64,000 bases of DNA from Mycolicibacterium frederiksbergense (GCF_012223425.1 NZ_CP038799.1:3270249-3334248), one strand, 5' to 3'. Positions 49,324-58,139 are shown, counted from the stretch's first letter. Notes: generated by a model not told the origin, from the sequence alone. A program made the numbers and translations.

Positions 49324-50567
49324 CAGCTGCTCACCGCGCACTGCCCGCGGTCGATGCGCTGCGGTGGGGTGGCCGAAGGCCGTATGTCGATATCGAAGAT
49401 CGCGGTCGGGACATACAGCGTGGCACACGAATTGGGCACATCGACGACACCGGAGAGGCGTCCCTCCACGGGGGCGGCACCGAGAATCAGGTACGCCTGT
49501 TCCTTGGTCCAGCCGAACTTGGAGAGGTACTCGATGGCGTTGAGGCAGGCGTTCTGGTAGGCCAGCGTGGTGTCGAGGAAATGCTGAGTGCCGTTGCGGT
49601 CCACCGAGAATCCGACGAAAGTCAGGAACTCGGAGTATCGGGGCTCGACGATGCCGGGCATGAAGATCGGGTTGGTGGTGACCCCGTAGGTCTGCATCCC
49701 GCCCTTGATGATCTCCACGCGCAGGTCGATGTAACCTCCCATCTCGATTGCGCCGCAGAAGGTTATCTCACCGTCTCCCTGGGAGAAGTGCAGGTCGCCG
49801 AGCGAGAGGTTCGCCCCGTCGACGAACACCGGGTAGAAGATCCGGCTGCCCTTGGAGAGGTTCTTGATGTCCTGGTTGCCCCCGTTCTCCCGGGGTGGTG
49901 CGGTTCGGGCGGCCTCGGCGGCCACGCGTTCGTAGTCGGAGCCGGACAGGCTGCCCAGCACCGCATTGGACGGTTGAGGTGGCAGCGCGAGCGGCGGCAC
50001 GCGGTCCGGGTCGGTGGAGATCAACTGAGCTTCCCGGTGATTCCACTCGGCGAGCAGCCCGGCGCTCGGTGCCGTGCCCATCAAGCCCGGGTGGATGAGT
50101 CCGGTGAACTCGACGCCGGGAATGTGCCTGCTGGTGGCCTTCTGGCCGGTGAAATCCCAGACCGCCTTGTACGCGGCGGGGAACCAATCGGTGAGAAAGC
50201 CGCCACCGTTCTCCTTGGCGAAAATCCCGGTGTATCCCCAGCCCTGACCGGCCACCGGTCCGGTCTGTTGAGGTACCGGGCCGACGTCGAGGATATCGAC
50301 GACCAGCAGGTCGCCGGGCTGTGCGCCCTCGACCGCAAAGGGACCTGAGAGTTGGTGCACCATCGACAGATCGCAGTCGCGGATATCGTTGGCATCGTCG
50401 GTGTTGACGATGGTGCCGTCGAACCATTCCTTGGACTCGACACGGAAGCTGTCGCCGGATTTGACCGTCGCCACGGCCGGGATATCGGGATGCCATCGGT
50501 TGTGGCCCACCAGTGCCTGCTCGCGGAACGGTTTGCTCTGGTCGACGGGAAAGATCACTTCTGGCAT
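49323..50567 (-). CDS. fmdA: Formamidase (FmdA/AmdA family)
   Basis: A 414-residue member of the acetamidase/formamidase family (FmdA), with GHNRWHPDIPAV near the N-terminus, GVEFTGLIHPGLMGTAPS in the middle and LHFSQGDGEITFCGAIEMGG later. It hydrolyses formamide to formate and ammonia. The length is typical (about 410). It is preceded by a small FmdB-like zinc-ribbon gene, the classic formamidase partner, and flanked by MarR and AmiC-like regulators. Confidence 0.92.
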   Translation of the reverse strand: MPEVIFPVDQSKPFREQALVGHNRWHPDIPAVATVKSGDSFRVESKEWFDGTIVNTDDANDIRDCDLSMVHQLSGPFAVEGAQPGDLLVVDILDVGPVPQQTGPVAGQGWGYTGIFAKENGGGFLTDWFPAAYKAVWDFTGQKATSRHIPGVEFTGLIHPGLMGTAPSAGLLAEWNHREAQLISTDPDRVPPLALPPQPSNAVLGSLSGSDYERVAAEAARTAPPRENGGNQDIKNLSKGSRIFYPVFVDGANLSLGDLHFSQGDGEITFCGAIEMGGYIDLRVEIIKGGMQTYGVTTNPIFMPGIVEPRYSEFLTFVGFSVDRNGTQHFLDTTLAYQNACLNAIEYLSKFGWTKEQAYLILGAAPVEGRLSGVVDVPNSCATLYVPTAIFDIDIRPSATPPQRIDRGQCAVSS

Positions 50568-50609
50568 GGGTGACTCCTCTGTATCGGGATATGTGCTGGC
50601 GCAGCGGGT

Positions 50610-50894
50610 TTACGGTGTGGGCAGCATGCGGTGACGCGGGTCCGCATAGCGGCGGGTGGACGGTTGCGCTGCGCCGGCTGTTGTGTGGACGACGCCGGGT
50701 GCCGACTGGGACTGCGCATGCAGATCGAGGATGCGCTCGCCGACCGGGTCGGATGTCAGCATCCCGCCCAGGGAGTACACCCGAGTGCTTCTGCCACAAC
50801 ATGTTTCGCACTCCACCGAGGTGGGGGCGCTACCCATGGCGAAGTGCAGGTCGAACGGACCGTCAGTGGCGCAGCGATAGCGATAACGTGGCAT
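50610..50894 (-). CDS. FmdB-like small zinc-ribbon protein, first Cys pair incomplete
   Basis: A 94-residue protein beginning MPRYRYRC, typical of FmdB regulatory proteins. The second knuckle is CETCCG, but the first keeps only one cysteine (CATDG where CxxC is usual), so zinc binding is uncertain. The remaining 45 residues are a hydrophilic tail. It starts 18 bases downstream of a large palindrome at 50912-50945 and precedes fmdA by 42 bases. Confidence 0.78.
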   Translation of the reverse strand: MPRYRYRCATDGPFDLHFAMGSAPTSVECETCCGRSTRVYSLGGMLTSDPVGERILDLHAQSQSAPGVVHTTAGAAQPSTRRYADPRHRMLPTP

Positions 50895-50911
50895 GGAATC
50901 CTCCACCGATC

Positions 50912-50945
50912 GTTCGAATGTTCCCATTTGGGAATAATGTCGAAC
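50912..50945. promoter_or_regulatory. 34-bp compound palindrome in the formamidase promoter
   Basis: The perfect palindrome TTCCCATTTGGGAA core (50921-50934, arms TTCCCA/TGGGAA) is framed by GTTCGA (50912-50917) and TCGAAC (50940-50945). It lies 18 bases before the fmdB start. It is a strong candidate operator for the MarR-type regulator encoded immediately upstream. Confidence 0.72.
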
Positions 50946-51086
50946 CTACACCCGCGGGGCGCAACGTCAAGGGACAACGTGCCACGCGTTCGGGCAGCGA
51001 GCGATTGTTCACAGGGTTGTCACGTCTGCCGCCGATCGGCGTGTACACCTGGCGCGACGGATTTACAATGGCGCAACACGCACGTC

Positions 51087-51452
51087 CTAGATTGGCGTGG
51101 GGTCACTGTCCTTGAGGAAAACCATTGGGGTGATTGCTGACTCCGCGGTTCGAAGGAGTTCGGCACCATGCGACGACGCTCGCAAAGTGGTTCGGCGGCG
51201 GTCCTGCTGCGACACGGTGCGGTAGACGGCGCCGAGTTCGACCAGCGCATCGACGATGCGTGTCGCGGAGGTGGACGGCACTGCCAGTGCGTCGACGATA
51301 TCCGACATCGAGCATCCCGGATTCTGGTGCACGACGTGCAGCGCGCGCCAGCGGTCCACGGTGAGGTCGGTACCGGCGAGCGCGCCGTCGATCCCGGCGG
51401 CGACGACGGCGGCACGCCTGAGCAACGTGAGTGCCTCGACGAGGTCGTCCAT
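51087..51452 (-). CDS. MarR-family regulator of the formamidase cluster
   Basis: A 121-residue winged-helix protein: WRALHVVHQNPGCSMSDIVD, the recognition helix STSATRIVDALVELGAV and the wing SQQDRRRTTLRAS. In M. smegmatis the acetamidase operon is governed by a MarR-like AmiA and the amide sensor AmiC, and here the same two types are divergent with a 30-base gap. The gene lies 192 bases before fmdB on the same strand. The open frame upstream of 51452 is antisense to the AmiC-like gene and is not coding. Confidence 0.85.
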   Translation of the reverse strand: MDDLVEALTLLRRAAVVAAGIDGALAGTDLTVDRWRALHVVHQNPGCSMSDIVDALAVPSTSATRIVDALVELGAVYRTVSQQDRRRTTLRASSHGAELLRTAESAITPMVFLKDSDPTPI

Positions 51453-51463
51453 GACTTGCCTTC

Positions 51464-51478
51464 TGGATCGGGAATCCA
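51464..51478. promoter_or_regulatory. Inverted repeat in the MarR/AmiC-like divergent start
   Basis: TGGAT-cggga-ATCCA occupies the middle of the 30-base gap between the two divergent start codons. Such a tight gap implies overlapping promoters, and this site would control both. Arms are only five bases. Confidence 0.4.
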
Positions 51479-51482
51479 CAGC

Positions 51483-52610
51483 ATGCCAGATGCCGCGGCC
51501 CGGACGGAACGACCTCGTTCGCACCGCAACGAGTTCCGGGTCGCCCTGGCCCTGCCGCGTCGCGGTCCGGCCGGGATCTTCGGGCTGGAATGCCGCGCGG
51601 CGGCAGAACTGGCCGCGGCGGAGATCGACGCCGCCGGTGGCGTCGCAGGACGTTCGGTGCAGTTTGTGCACGTGGACGCCGGCGGCGATCCGGCCGCGGT
51701 GGCCGGCAGCATCAGGGATCTGGTGGACGCCGGCTCGGTCGACGCCGTCACCGGGTGGCATCTGTCCAATGCCCGGCAGGCCATCGCCAAGGTGGTCGGC
51801 GGCCGGATTCCCTACGTGTACGCCGCGGCGTACGAGGGCGGCGAGCGCAGCGACGGCGTGCTGTGCAGCGGTGAGGTGCCCGGCGACCAGATCATCGCCT
51901 CCCTGCGCTGGCTGCGCACCGAACTGCGACTGCGCCGGTGGTTCATCGTCGGCAACGACTATGTGTGGCCGCGCGGCTCGGCGGCGGCCACCCGGGCCGG
52001 GCTGGAGGGCACTGACATCTCGATCCTGGGTGAGCGGTTCGTGCCGTTGGGTGTCGATGATCCCCAGGGCTGGGACCGGGTGCTGGCCGATATCGTGGCG
52101 GCCGATCCGGACGGGGTCGTCACCCTGCTGGTGGGGTCCGACGCCGTGCGTTTCAACAGGGCCTTCGCCGAGTCCGGCCTGGACGCAACGGTCACCCGAT
52201 TCAGCCCGTTCACCGACGAAACCGTGGTGCTCGCCAGCGGAAGCCCCGCGACCAGGAACCTGTTCATCTCGGCGGGCTGGTTCGCCGGGTTGGCTTCGGC
52301 ATCGGCCGCGGAATTCAGTGCCGGGTTCAGCCGGGCCTTCGACCTGGTCAACGGGACCGGCCCGATCGGTGAGTCGGCCGCACCGCAGCCCGGGACCATG
52401 GCCGAAACGACGTACTCCGGTCTGCATCTGCTCGCCGGGATCGCCACCACATCGGTGCCCACCGTCGAAGACGCCCGCCGCGCGTTCGACGGATGGGGCT
52501 GGGATTCGCCGCACGGGCCGGTCGACCTCGAACGGGGGGCGGCCCGTCACCCGGTGCACCTCGCGGTGGCGCGCGGCGTCGAACTCGACGTCATCGCCAG
52601 GGTCCACTGA
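51483..52610 (+). CDS. AmiC/UrtA-type amide-binding protein
   Basis: A 375-residue periplasmic-binding-protein fold of the amide/urea/branched-chain amino-acid group: RVALALPRRGPAGIFGLECR at the start, then GWHLSNARQAIAKVV. It has no signal peptide and no lipobox, and no permease or ATPase gene follows. It therefore more likely acts in the cytoplasm as an AmiC-like amide sensor working with the MarR repressor than as a transporter subunit. ATG 51483 follows the divergent MarR start by 30 bases. Confidence 0.83.
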   Translation: MPDAAARTERPRSHRNEFRVALALPRRGPAGIFGLECRAAAELAAAEIDAAGGVAGRSVQFVHVDAGGDPAAVAGSIRDLVDAGSVDAVTGWHLSNARQAIAKVVGGRIPYVYAAAYEGGERSDGVLCSGEVPGDQIIASLRWLRTELRLRRWFIVGNDYVWPRGSAAATRAGLEGTDISILGERFVPLGVDDPQGWDRVLADIVAADPDGVVTLLVGSDAVRFNRAFAESGLDATVTRFSPFTDETVVLASGSPATRNLFISAGWFAGLASASAAEFSAGFSRAFDLVNGTGPIGESAAPQPGTMAETTYSGLHLLAGIATTSVPTVEDARRAFDGWGWDSPHGPVDLERGAARHPVHLAVARGVELDVIARVH

Positions 52611-52644
52611 CCGGGAGGTCACACCCGACCGGCACGATGGGGCC

Positions 52645-54750
52645 ATGGACACCAACCCGTCGCTCCGCTCGTCTGTGCCGGCCACTCGCACCGCGGCGCA
52701 GGCCATTCTCGAACAGCTCGCCGGGCCTTCTGCGGTTCTGCGCGACGACCAGTGGATCGCGATCGAGGCGCTCGTGGTGCAGCGCAGACGGGCGCTGGTG
52801 GTGCAGCGCACCGGCTGGGGCAAGTCCGCGGTGTACTTCATCGCCGCCAAGCTGTTGCGCGCCGAGGGCCGCGGCCCGACGGTCATCGTGTCCCCGCTGC
52901 TCGCGCTGATGCGCAACCAGGTGGCCGCGGCGGAGCGGGCCGGCGTCAAGGCCGCCACGATCAACTCCAGCAATGTCACCGAATGGGACACCGTGCACGA
53001 GCGGGTGAATGCCGGCGAGCTCGACGTCCTGCTCGTCAGCCCGGAACGCTTGAACAATCCCGACTTCCGGGACGCCGTGCTGCCTGCGCTGGCCGCCGAC
53101 GCCGGCCTGGTGGTGGTCGACGAGGCACACTGCGTCTCCGACTGGGGCCACGATTTCCGGCCGGACTACCGGCGCATCCGCACGTTGATCGCCGAGTTGG
53201 GCTCCGATGTCCCGGTGCTGGCCACCACAGCCACGGCCAACGACCGGGTGGTCGCCGATGTCGCCGCGCAGCTGGGCGTCGGCGGTGGGGACACGCTGGT
53301 GCTACGCGGCGGGCTGGACCGGGAATCGTTGAGATTGTCGGTGGTGCAGGCGGGCGGGCCGGCTCAGCGCGCGGCATGGTTGGCAGCACATATTGATTCG
53401 TTGCCCGGCTCGGGCATCGTGTACACACTGACCGTCGCACAGGCCCACGATGTCGCGACCCTGTTGCGCGACCAGGGGCACGCCGTGGCCGCGTACACGG
53501 GCGCCACCGAAGCCGCCGAACGCGAGCAACTCGAGGCCGATCTGTTGAACAACAACGTCAAGGCGCTGATCGCCACCTCGGCGCTGGGGATGGGTTTCGA
53601 CAAGCCCGATCTCGGCTTCGTCGTCCATCTGGGCGCCCCGTCCTCGCCGATCGCCTACTACCAGCAGGTGGGCCGCGCCGGTCGTTCGACCGCCAGCGCC
53701 GAAGTGATCCTGTTGCCCGGGCGTGAGGACGCCGATGTGTGGCGCTATTTCGCGTCGGTGGCCTTCCCGTCGGAAGCCATGGTGCGACACGTGATCGACG
53801 CGCTGGAACCGGACCGGGCGCTGTCCACTGCCGCGCTGGAACCATTGGTGGACCTCAACAGGTCCCGGCTGGAGATGGTGCTCAAGGTGCTCGACGTCGA
53901 CGGTGCGGTGCGCCGGGTGAAGGGTGGTTGGATCGGCACCGGGCAACCCTGGGAGTACGACGAACCCCGCTACCGCCACCTCGATGAGGCACGCAAACGC
54001 GAACAGCAGGCGATGCTCGACTATCAGAGCACCGCGGATTGTCGGATGTCCTTCCTGCGCAAGCAACTCGACGATCCGGAACTCGGCCCACAGCCGTGCG
54101 GTCGGTGCGATAACTGCGCCGGGTCGTCCTTTCACGCCGATGTGGACGCCGCTGCCGCCGCGGCCACCCGCGAACAGCTGATGCGCCCCGGCGTCGAGAT
54201 CACCCCACGCAAGCAGTGGCCCACCGGACTGGGCAAGCTCGGCATCGAGCAGTCCGGAAAGATCAACGATGGTCCCGCCGCCGGCCGCGTCATCGGCAGG
54301 CTCACCGACCTGGGCTGGGGTGCCCGGCTGCGCAAGCTGCTCGACGCCCCCGATGCGGAGGTGCCCGACGAGATGATCACCGCCGCCGTCGCCGTGCTCA
54401 AGTCGTGGAACTGGGCTCAGCGGCCGACCGCGGTGCTGGCGCTGGACTCGGTCAGTCACCCGGTGCTGATCGCCACCCTGGCAGCACGGCTGGCCGAGGT
54501 GGGGCGGCTGAATAACCTAGGTGTGCTGCAGTATTCGCCCGAACACCGGCCGGTGGCCGCCGCCAACTCCGCTTATCGGGTGGCCGCGCTGCACGGCGCG
54601 TGGATGCCGCCGCCCACGATCGACGGCGACATCGTGCTGTTGGTCGACGACGTCACCGACACGGGGTGGACGCTGACGATGGCGGCCCGGTCGGTGCGGG
54701 CGGCCGGCGCGGCCGACGTGCTGCCCTTCGCGCTGGCCTCCGTCAGCTGA
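52645..54750 (+). CDS. recQ: RecQ-type DNA helicase with C-terminal phosphoribosyltransferase-like domain
   Basis: A 701-residue protein. The helicase core has Walker A TGWGKS (about 56-61), DEAH (VVDEAHCVSDWGHDFRPDY) and a motif VI region QQVGRAGR. The RecQ zinc site is CRMSF with CGRCDNC. There is no HRDC domain. The last 150 residues resemble a type I phosphoribosyltransferase, with the PRPP-binding loop LLVDDVTDTGWT near residue 665. It probably works in DNA repair. The fused domain is known from other actinobacterial RecQ proteins but has no established role. It lies in the same direction as the amide-binding gene, 34 bases apart. Confidence 0.9.
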   Translation: MDTNPSLRSSVPATRTAAQAILEQLAGPSAVLRDDQWIAIEALVVQRRRALVVQRTGWGKSAVYFIAAKLLRAEGRGPTVIVSPLLALMRNQVAAAERAGVKAATINSSNVTEWDTVHERVNAGELDVLLVSPERLNNPDFRDAVLPALAADAGLVVVDEAHCVSDWGHDFRPDYRRIRTLIAELGSDVPVLATTATANDRVVADVAAQLGVGGGDTLVLRGGLDRESLRLSVVQAGGPAQRAAWLAAHIDSLPGSGIVYTLTVAQAHDVATLLRDQGHAVAAYTGATEAAEREQLEADLLNNNVKALIATSALGMGFDKPDLGFVVHLGAPSSPIAYYQQVGRAGRSTASAEVILLPGREDADVWRYFASVAFPSEAMVRHVIDALEPDRALSTAALEPLVDLNRSRLEMVLKVLDVDGAVRRVKGGWIGTGQPWEYDEPRYRHLDEARKREQQAMLDYQSTADCRMSFLRKQLDDPELGPQPCGRCDNCAGSSFHADVDAAAAAATREQLMRPGVEITPRKQWPTGLGKLGIEQSGKINDGPAAGRVIGRLTDLGWGARLRKLLDAPDAEVPDEMITAAVAVLKSWNWAQRPTAVLALDSVSHPVLIATLAARLAEVGRLNNLGVLQYSPEHRPVAAANSAYRVAALHGAWMPPPTIDGDIVLLVDDVTDTGWTLTMAARSVRAAGAADVLPFALASVS

Positions 54751-55125
54751 CTAACGGGCCGGGAAGGCGATGAAGATGTCGCCGAGCCACACTCCGAAAC
54801 CGTTGTTGCCCGGGTTCCACACCACCGGCAGCGGGCCGCCGGGAACCGGGTAGCCCGCGGGCAGCAGATCCACCGGTGGGAGCCAGAACGGCGGCAGGCC
54901 GGCCCGGACAGGATCGCCCCAGTGCCCGGGAGGGACGCCGTAGAACGGCCCCGGTGCCTTCTTCACCTGCCCAGGCGGACCGAAGGGGTTCTGCCCGGGC
55001 GGATCGCCGGGCAGCCAGATGTCGTCGTTGCCCGGATCGGCGCCCGCGGCCCCGGCGGAGGCGAACGCTCCGAGGCTCAGTGCCACTGCTGTGGCCAGAC
55101 CCGCTGCCACTGTCTTGATCTCCAC
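54751..55125 (-). CDS. Small exported Pro/Gly/Trp-rich protein
   Basis: A 124-residue protein with a clear signal peptide (basic start, hydrophobic LATAVALSLGAFASAGAAGA, cleavage near ADP). The mature part is short, rich in Pro, Gly and Trp, with repeated PPG/PGG turns and few charged residues. No family is recognised. It is likely an envelope or secreted protein. Its stop is adjacent to the recQ stop with no gap. It has a possible AGGAG upstream. Confidence 0.75.
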   Translation of the reverse strand: MEIKTVAAGLATAVALSLGAFASAGAAGADPGNDDIWLPGDPPGQNPFGPPGQVKKAPGPFYGVPPGHWGDPVRAGLPPFWLPPVDLLPAGYPVPGGPLPVVWNPGNNGFGVWLGDIFIAFPAR

Positions 55126-55206
55126 GATGAACTCCTCAGATTCGGATTTCTCGAAGACCCCCAGACGCCGTCGAGGTTACCCGCCGCTCCGCCAACCGAA
55201 ACCGGT

Positions 55207-56121
55207 CTACCAGTGCGCCTTGGAGCCACTCAGGGACCGGGTGACCGCATCCGCTGTCTTGACCAGGGCCGACGCCCGGTCGGTGATCTCGTCGTCGGTG
55301 ATCGCGTGCCCGATCTGCATCGTGGCCACCATCACCTGGCGTTGATGATGGTCGTAGACCGGGGCGGCGATGACGCTGATGTCATGCCGGGCCTCAGGTC
55401 CGTCCTCGCCGCGCAGGTAGACCCGCTCGCCGATATCGGAGACCAATTCGCCCAGCAGGGCCCGCAATTCGTCGGGCAGGGTGTTCGACATGCCCGCCAT
55501 CAAGGCGTACAGCCGCCGTCCGCCGGGGGTGAGTCGTTCCACCAGGTACCCCGCGGCGCGACACTCGGCGATCACCCGTTCGAAGCGGTCGGTATCGGTG
55601 CGCAGCGGAATCGTCGGTTCCTTGTGCAGCCAGTCGCGGACCGCGCGTTCGTCCCACAGCACGAACATCAGTCCCACCGGCGGAGCGAACGGATAGCTCT
55701 GTCCGACCCGCACGGTGGCCGGCGAGCCGGACGGTGCCACCAGTTCGAGCAGCGTGATCCGGTCGTCGACCACCCCGGACAGCGCGGCGGTGGCGCCGTA
55801 GGTCTGCGACAGCAGGCGCAGTTCATCGCGGGCAGACGGGCTGACCCGCAGCGATTCCTGCGCGAGATGGCCGAGGGTGATCAGCGCCGGCCCCAGGCGG
55901 TAGGTCTTGTCCCGGCCGGTCTCGCCCGCGTCGCGCACCAGATAGCCGGCCTCGGTGAGCGAGGTCAGGATGCCCAGGCAGGTCGGCTTGCTCAGTTCGA
56001 CGCGCCGCGACAGCTCGGAGAGCCCGAAACGGTCATGCGGATGGCGGGCCAGAAACGCCAACACGGCGATCACCCGCTCGGTGGGCGGTGACGCCCGGCC
56101 GGGTGGTTCGGGGACCGACAT
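55207..56121 (-). CDS. IclR-family transcriptional regulator
   Basis: A 304-residue protein with an N-terminal winged helix (RVIAVLAFLARHPHDRFGLS, then LSKPTCLGILTSLTEAGYL) and a C-terminal IclR effector domain. It is divergent from the Rv3531c-type operon. Two candidate operators, a KstR box and an 18-bp palindrome, share the gap. The effector is unknown; control of the divergent operon by a steroid-related acid is possible but unproven. Confidence 0.88.
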   Translation of the reverse strand: MSVPEPPGRASPPTERVIAVLAFLARHPHDRFGLSELSRRVELSKPTCLGILTSLTEAGYLVRDAGETGRDKTYRLGPALITLGHLAQESLRVSPSARDELRLLSQTYGATAALSGVVDDRITLLELVAPSGSPATVRVGQSYPFAPPVGLMFVLWDERAVRDWLHKEPTIPLRTDTDRFERVIAECRAAGYLVERLTPGGRRLYALMAGMSNTLPDELRALLGELVSDIGERVYLRGEDGPEARHDISVIAAPVYDHHQRQVMVATMQIGHAITDDEITDRASALVKTADAVTRSLSGSKAHW

Positions 56122-56152
56122 GCTGCGCTCACCTCTGGACGTTGACTCGAAT

Positions 56153-56166
56153 TAGAACGCGTTCTA
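56153..56166. promoter_or_regulatory. KstR operator upstream of the Rv3531c-type operon
   Basis: TAGAACGCGTTCTA is a perfect 14-bp palindrome and matches TnnAACnnGTTnnA. It lies 32 bases from the IclR start and 61 bases from the 56227 start. Confidence 0.94.
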
Positions 56167-56192
56167 GTCTCGGAACGGAAACTCTACCACTT

Positions 56193-56210
56193 CGGTCCAA
56201 TATTGGACCG
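56193..56210. promoter_or_regulatory. 18-bp perfect palindrome, likely second operator
   Basis: CGGTCCAATATTGGACCG reads the same on both strands. It lies between the KstR box and the start at 56227, where a bound repressor would block elongation or overlap the +1. The best candidate ligand protein is the divergent IclR regulator. Confidence 0.75.
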
Positions 56211-56226
56211 AGAGAAATGGAAGCCG

Positions 56227-57354
56227 ATGTATTCACAGCCATTGGTGGAAGCCATCGCCGAGGCCGAGCGTCTGGTCGCCGAGGCGCCCTTCATCGAGTC
56301 CGAGGCCGACCTGCTGGAAGGTCTGCAATATCTCGCCGGCTGCATCGCGGCCTGCACACATGTCGCCTTCGACTACGACCGCGATCACCCCTTCCTGCAC
56401 AGCGGAACCGGGCCCTTCACCAAGATGGGCCTGGACAATCCCGACACGATGTACTTCGGCACCCGGGTGCAGCCCGGCCATGAATATGTCGTCACCGGCC
56501 GGCGCGGGACCACCACCGATGTCAGCTTCCAGCTGATCGGCGGCGAGTACACCGATGAGGTGGTGCCCGACAGCGAGACCGCGTTCGACGACCGCAAGCT
56601 CGACATCGCCGTCGACGGCACCTTCGAGTGGCGATTCACCCCGGACAAGCCCGCGCAACTGGTGATCCGGGAGGTCTACAACGACTGGTCGGCCCAACGC
56701 GGCACCTTCGCGATCGCGCGGACCGACACCACGGGCACCGCGCCGGCGGCGCTGACCAAGGAACTCATCGAGAAGCGCTACACCGTCGCGGGAAAGCAGC
56801 TCATCCAGCGGGTGAAGACCTGGCTGCAGTTCCCCAAATGGTTCTACGACAACCTGCCGGTCAACACGCTGACCGCGCCGCGGCTGACCCCCGGCGGACT
56901 GGCCACCCAGTACTCCTCGGTCGGACACTTCGATCTCGCGCCGCAGCAGGCGATCGTCATCACGCTGCCGGTCACCGACGCGCCCTACATCGGCTTCCAG
57001 CTGGGCAGCCTCTGGTACATCTCGCTGGACTACATCAACCATCAGACCTCGCTGAACGGTACTCAGGCGCAGGCCGATCCGGACGGCAAGATCCGCATCG
57101 TGGTGTCCGATGCCAATCCCGGCGTGACGAACTGGTGCGAGACGCTCGGGCATACCAAGGGCTATCTGCAGTTCCGCTGGCAGCGGGTGTCGCGGGAGTT
57201 GACCGAGGCCGACGGGCCTACCCTGCAGGTCGTCGACGTGGCCGAGGTCCCCGATGTGCTGCCGTACTACGCATCGAACAAGATCTCGGATGAGGACTGG
57301 CGGCAGCGGATCGCCCTGCGCCAGAAGCTGATCGGCGAAAGAATGGTGGGTTGA
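56227..57354 (+). CDS. Conserved protein of the sterol regulon, Rv3531c type
   Basis: A 375-residue protein matching Rv3531c in length and context. It resembles DUF1214-like proteins: FTPDKPAQLVIREVYNDWS in the middle and GFQLGSLWYISLDY, DANPGVTNWCETLGH and QFRWQRV in the C-terminal half. The biochemical function is unknown. The ATG at 56227 follows a GGAAG. It heads Rv3531c-Rv3530c-Rv3529c under a KstR box, consistent with cholesterol induction. Confidence 0.85.
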   Translation: MYSQPLVEAIAEAERLVAEAPFIESEADLLEGLQYLAGCIAACTHVAFDYDRDHPFLHSGTGPFTKMGLDNPDTMYFGTRVQPGHEYVVTGRRGTTTDVSFQLIGGEYTDEVVPDSETAFDDRKLDIAVDGTFEWRFTPDKPAQLVIREVYNDWSAQRGTFAIARTDTTGTAPAALTKELIEKRYTVAGKQLIQRVKTWLQFPKWFYDNLPVNTLTAPRLTPGGLATQYSSVGHFDLAPQQAIVITLPVTDAPYIGFQLGSLWYISLDYINHQTSLNGTQAQADPDGKIRIVVSDANPGVTNWCETLGHTKGYLQFRWQRVSRELTEADGPTLQVVDVAEVPDVLPYYASNKISDEDWRQRIALRQKLIGERMVG

Positions 57355-57356
57355 CC

Positions 57357-58139
57357 ATGGCGGGTTTGTTGCAGGACAAGGTTGTCGTCATCAGTGGCGT
57401 GGGTCCGGCACTGGGCACCACGCTGGCCCGCCGATGCGCCGAGGAGGGCGCCGACCTCATCCTGGCCGCCCGCACCGTCGAGCGGCTCGAGGATGTCGCC
57501 GGTCAGGTCACCGCGCTGGGCCGGCGTGCCCTGGCGGTCGGCACCGACATCACCGACGAGGCGCAGGTCGCCAATCTGGTGTCCACCGCGATCGCAGAGT
57601 TCGGCAAGGTCGACGTGCTGATCAACAACGCGTTCCGGGTGCCGTCGATGAAACCGTTCGCCAAGACCAGTTTCGACCACATCCGCGACACGATCGAGCT
57701 CACCGTGCTCGGCGCGCTGCGGCTGATCCAGGGTTTCACCCCCGCACTCACCGAGGCGAAGGGTTCGGTGGTCAACGTCAACTCGATGGTGGTCCGGCAC
57801 TCCGACCCCAAACAGGGTGCGTACAAGATGGCCAAGTCGGCGCTGCTGGCCATGTCGCAGTCGCTGGCCAGTGAACTCGGTGAGGCCGGTATCAGGGTGA
57901 ACTCCGTGCTGCCCGGTTACATCTGGGGTGGCACCTTGAAGAGTTACTTCGAGCACCAGGCCGGCAAGTACGGCACCACGGTCGACGAGATCTACAAGGC
58001 GGCGGCCGCCAACAGCGATCTGAAAAAGCTACCGACCGAAGACGAGGTGGCCTCGGCCATCCTGTTCATGGCCAGCGACCTTTCCAGCGGTATCACCGGG
58101 CAGACGCTGGATGTCAACTGCGGGGAGTACCACTACTGA
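57357..58139 (+). CDS. Short-chain dehydrogenase, Rv3530c type
   Basis: A 260-residue SDR with ISGVGPALGTTLA (cofactor; a variant of TGxxxGxG), NNAF, NVNSMVV (catalytic serine) and YKMAKSA (Tyr/Lys). It has the same length as Rv3530c. It starts two bases after the Rv3531c-type stop and shares TGATG with the sulfotransferase gene, giving tight coupling. The substrate is probably a hydroxysteroid but is not established. Confidence 0.88.
   Translation: MAGLLQDKVVVISGVGPALGTTLARRCAEEGADLILAARTVERLEDVAGQVTALGRRALAVGTDITDEAQVANLVSTAIAEFGKVDVLINNAFRVPSMKPFAKTSFDHIRDTIELTVLGALRLIQGFTPALTEAKGSVVNVNSMVVRHSDPKQGAYKMAKSALLAMSQSLASELGEAGIRVNSVLPGYIWGGTLKSYFEHQAGKYGTTVDEIYKAAAANSDLKKLPTEDEVASAILFMASDLSSGITGQTLDVNCGEYHY

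Noticed and set aside
51453..53057. Minus-strand open frame of 650 residues covering the AmiC-like and recQ genes
   Set aside because: Only its last 121 codons resemble a protein (MarR); the rest is antisense to two well-supported genes.
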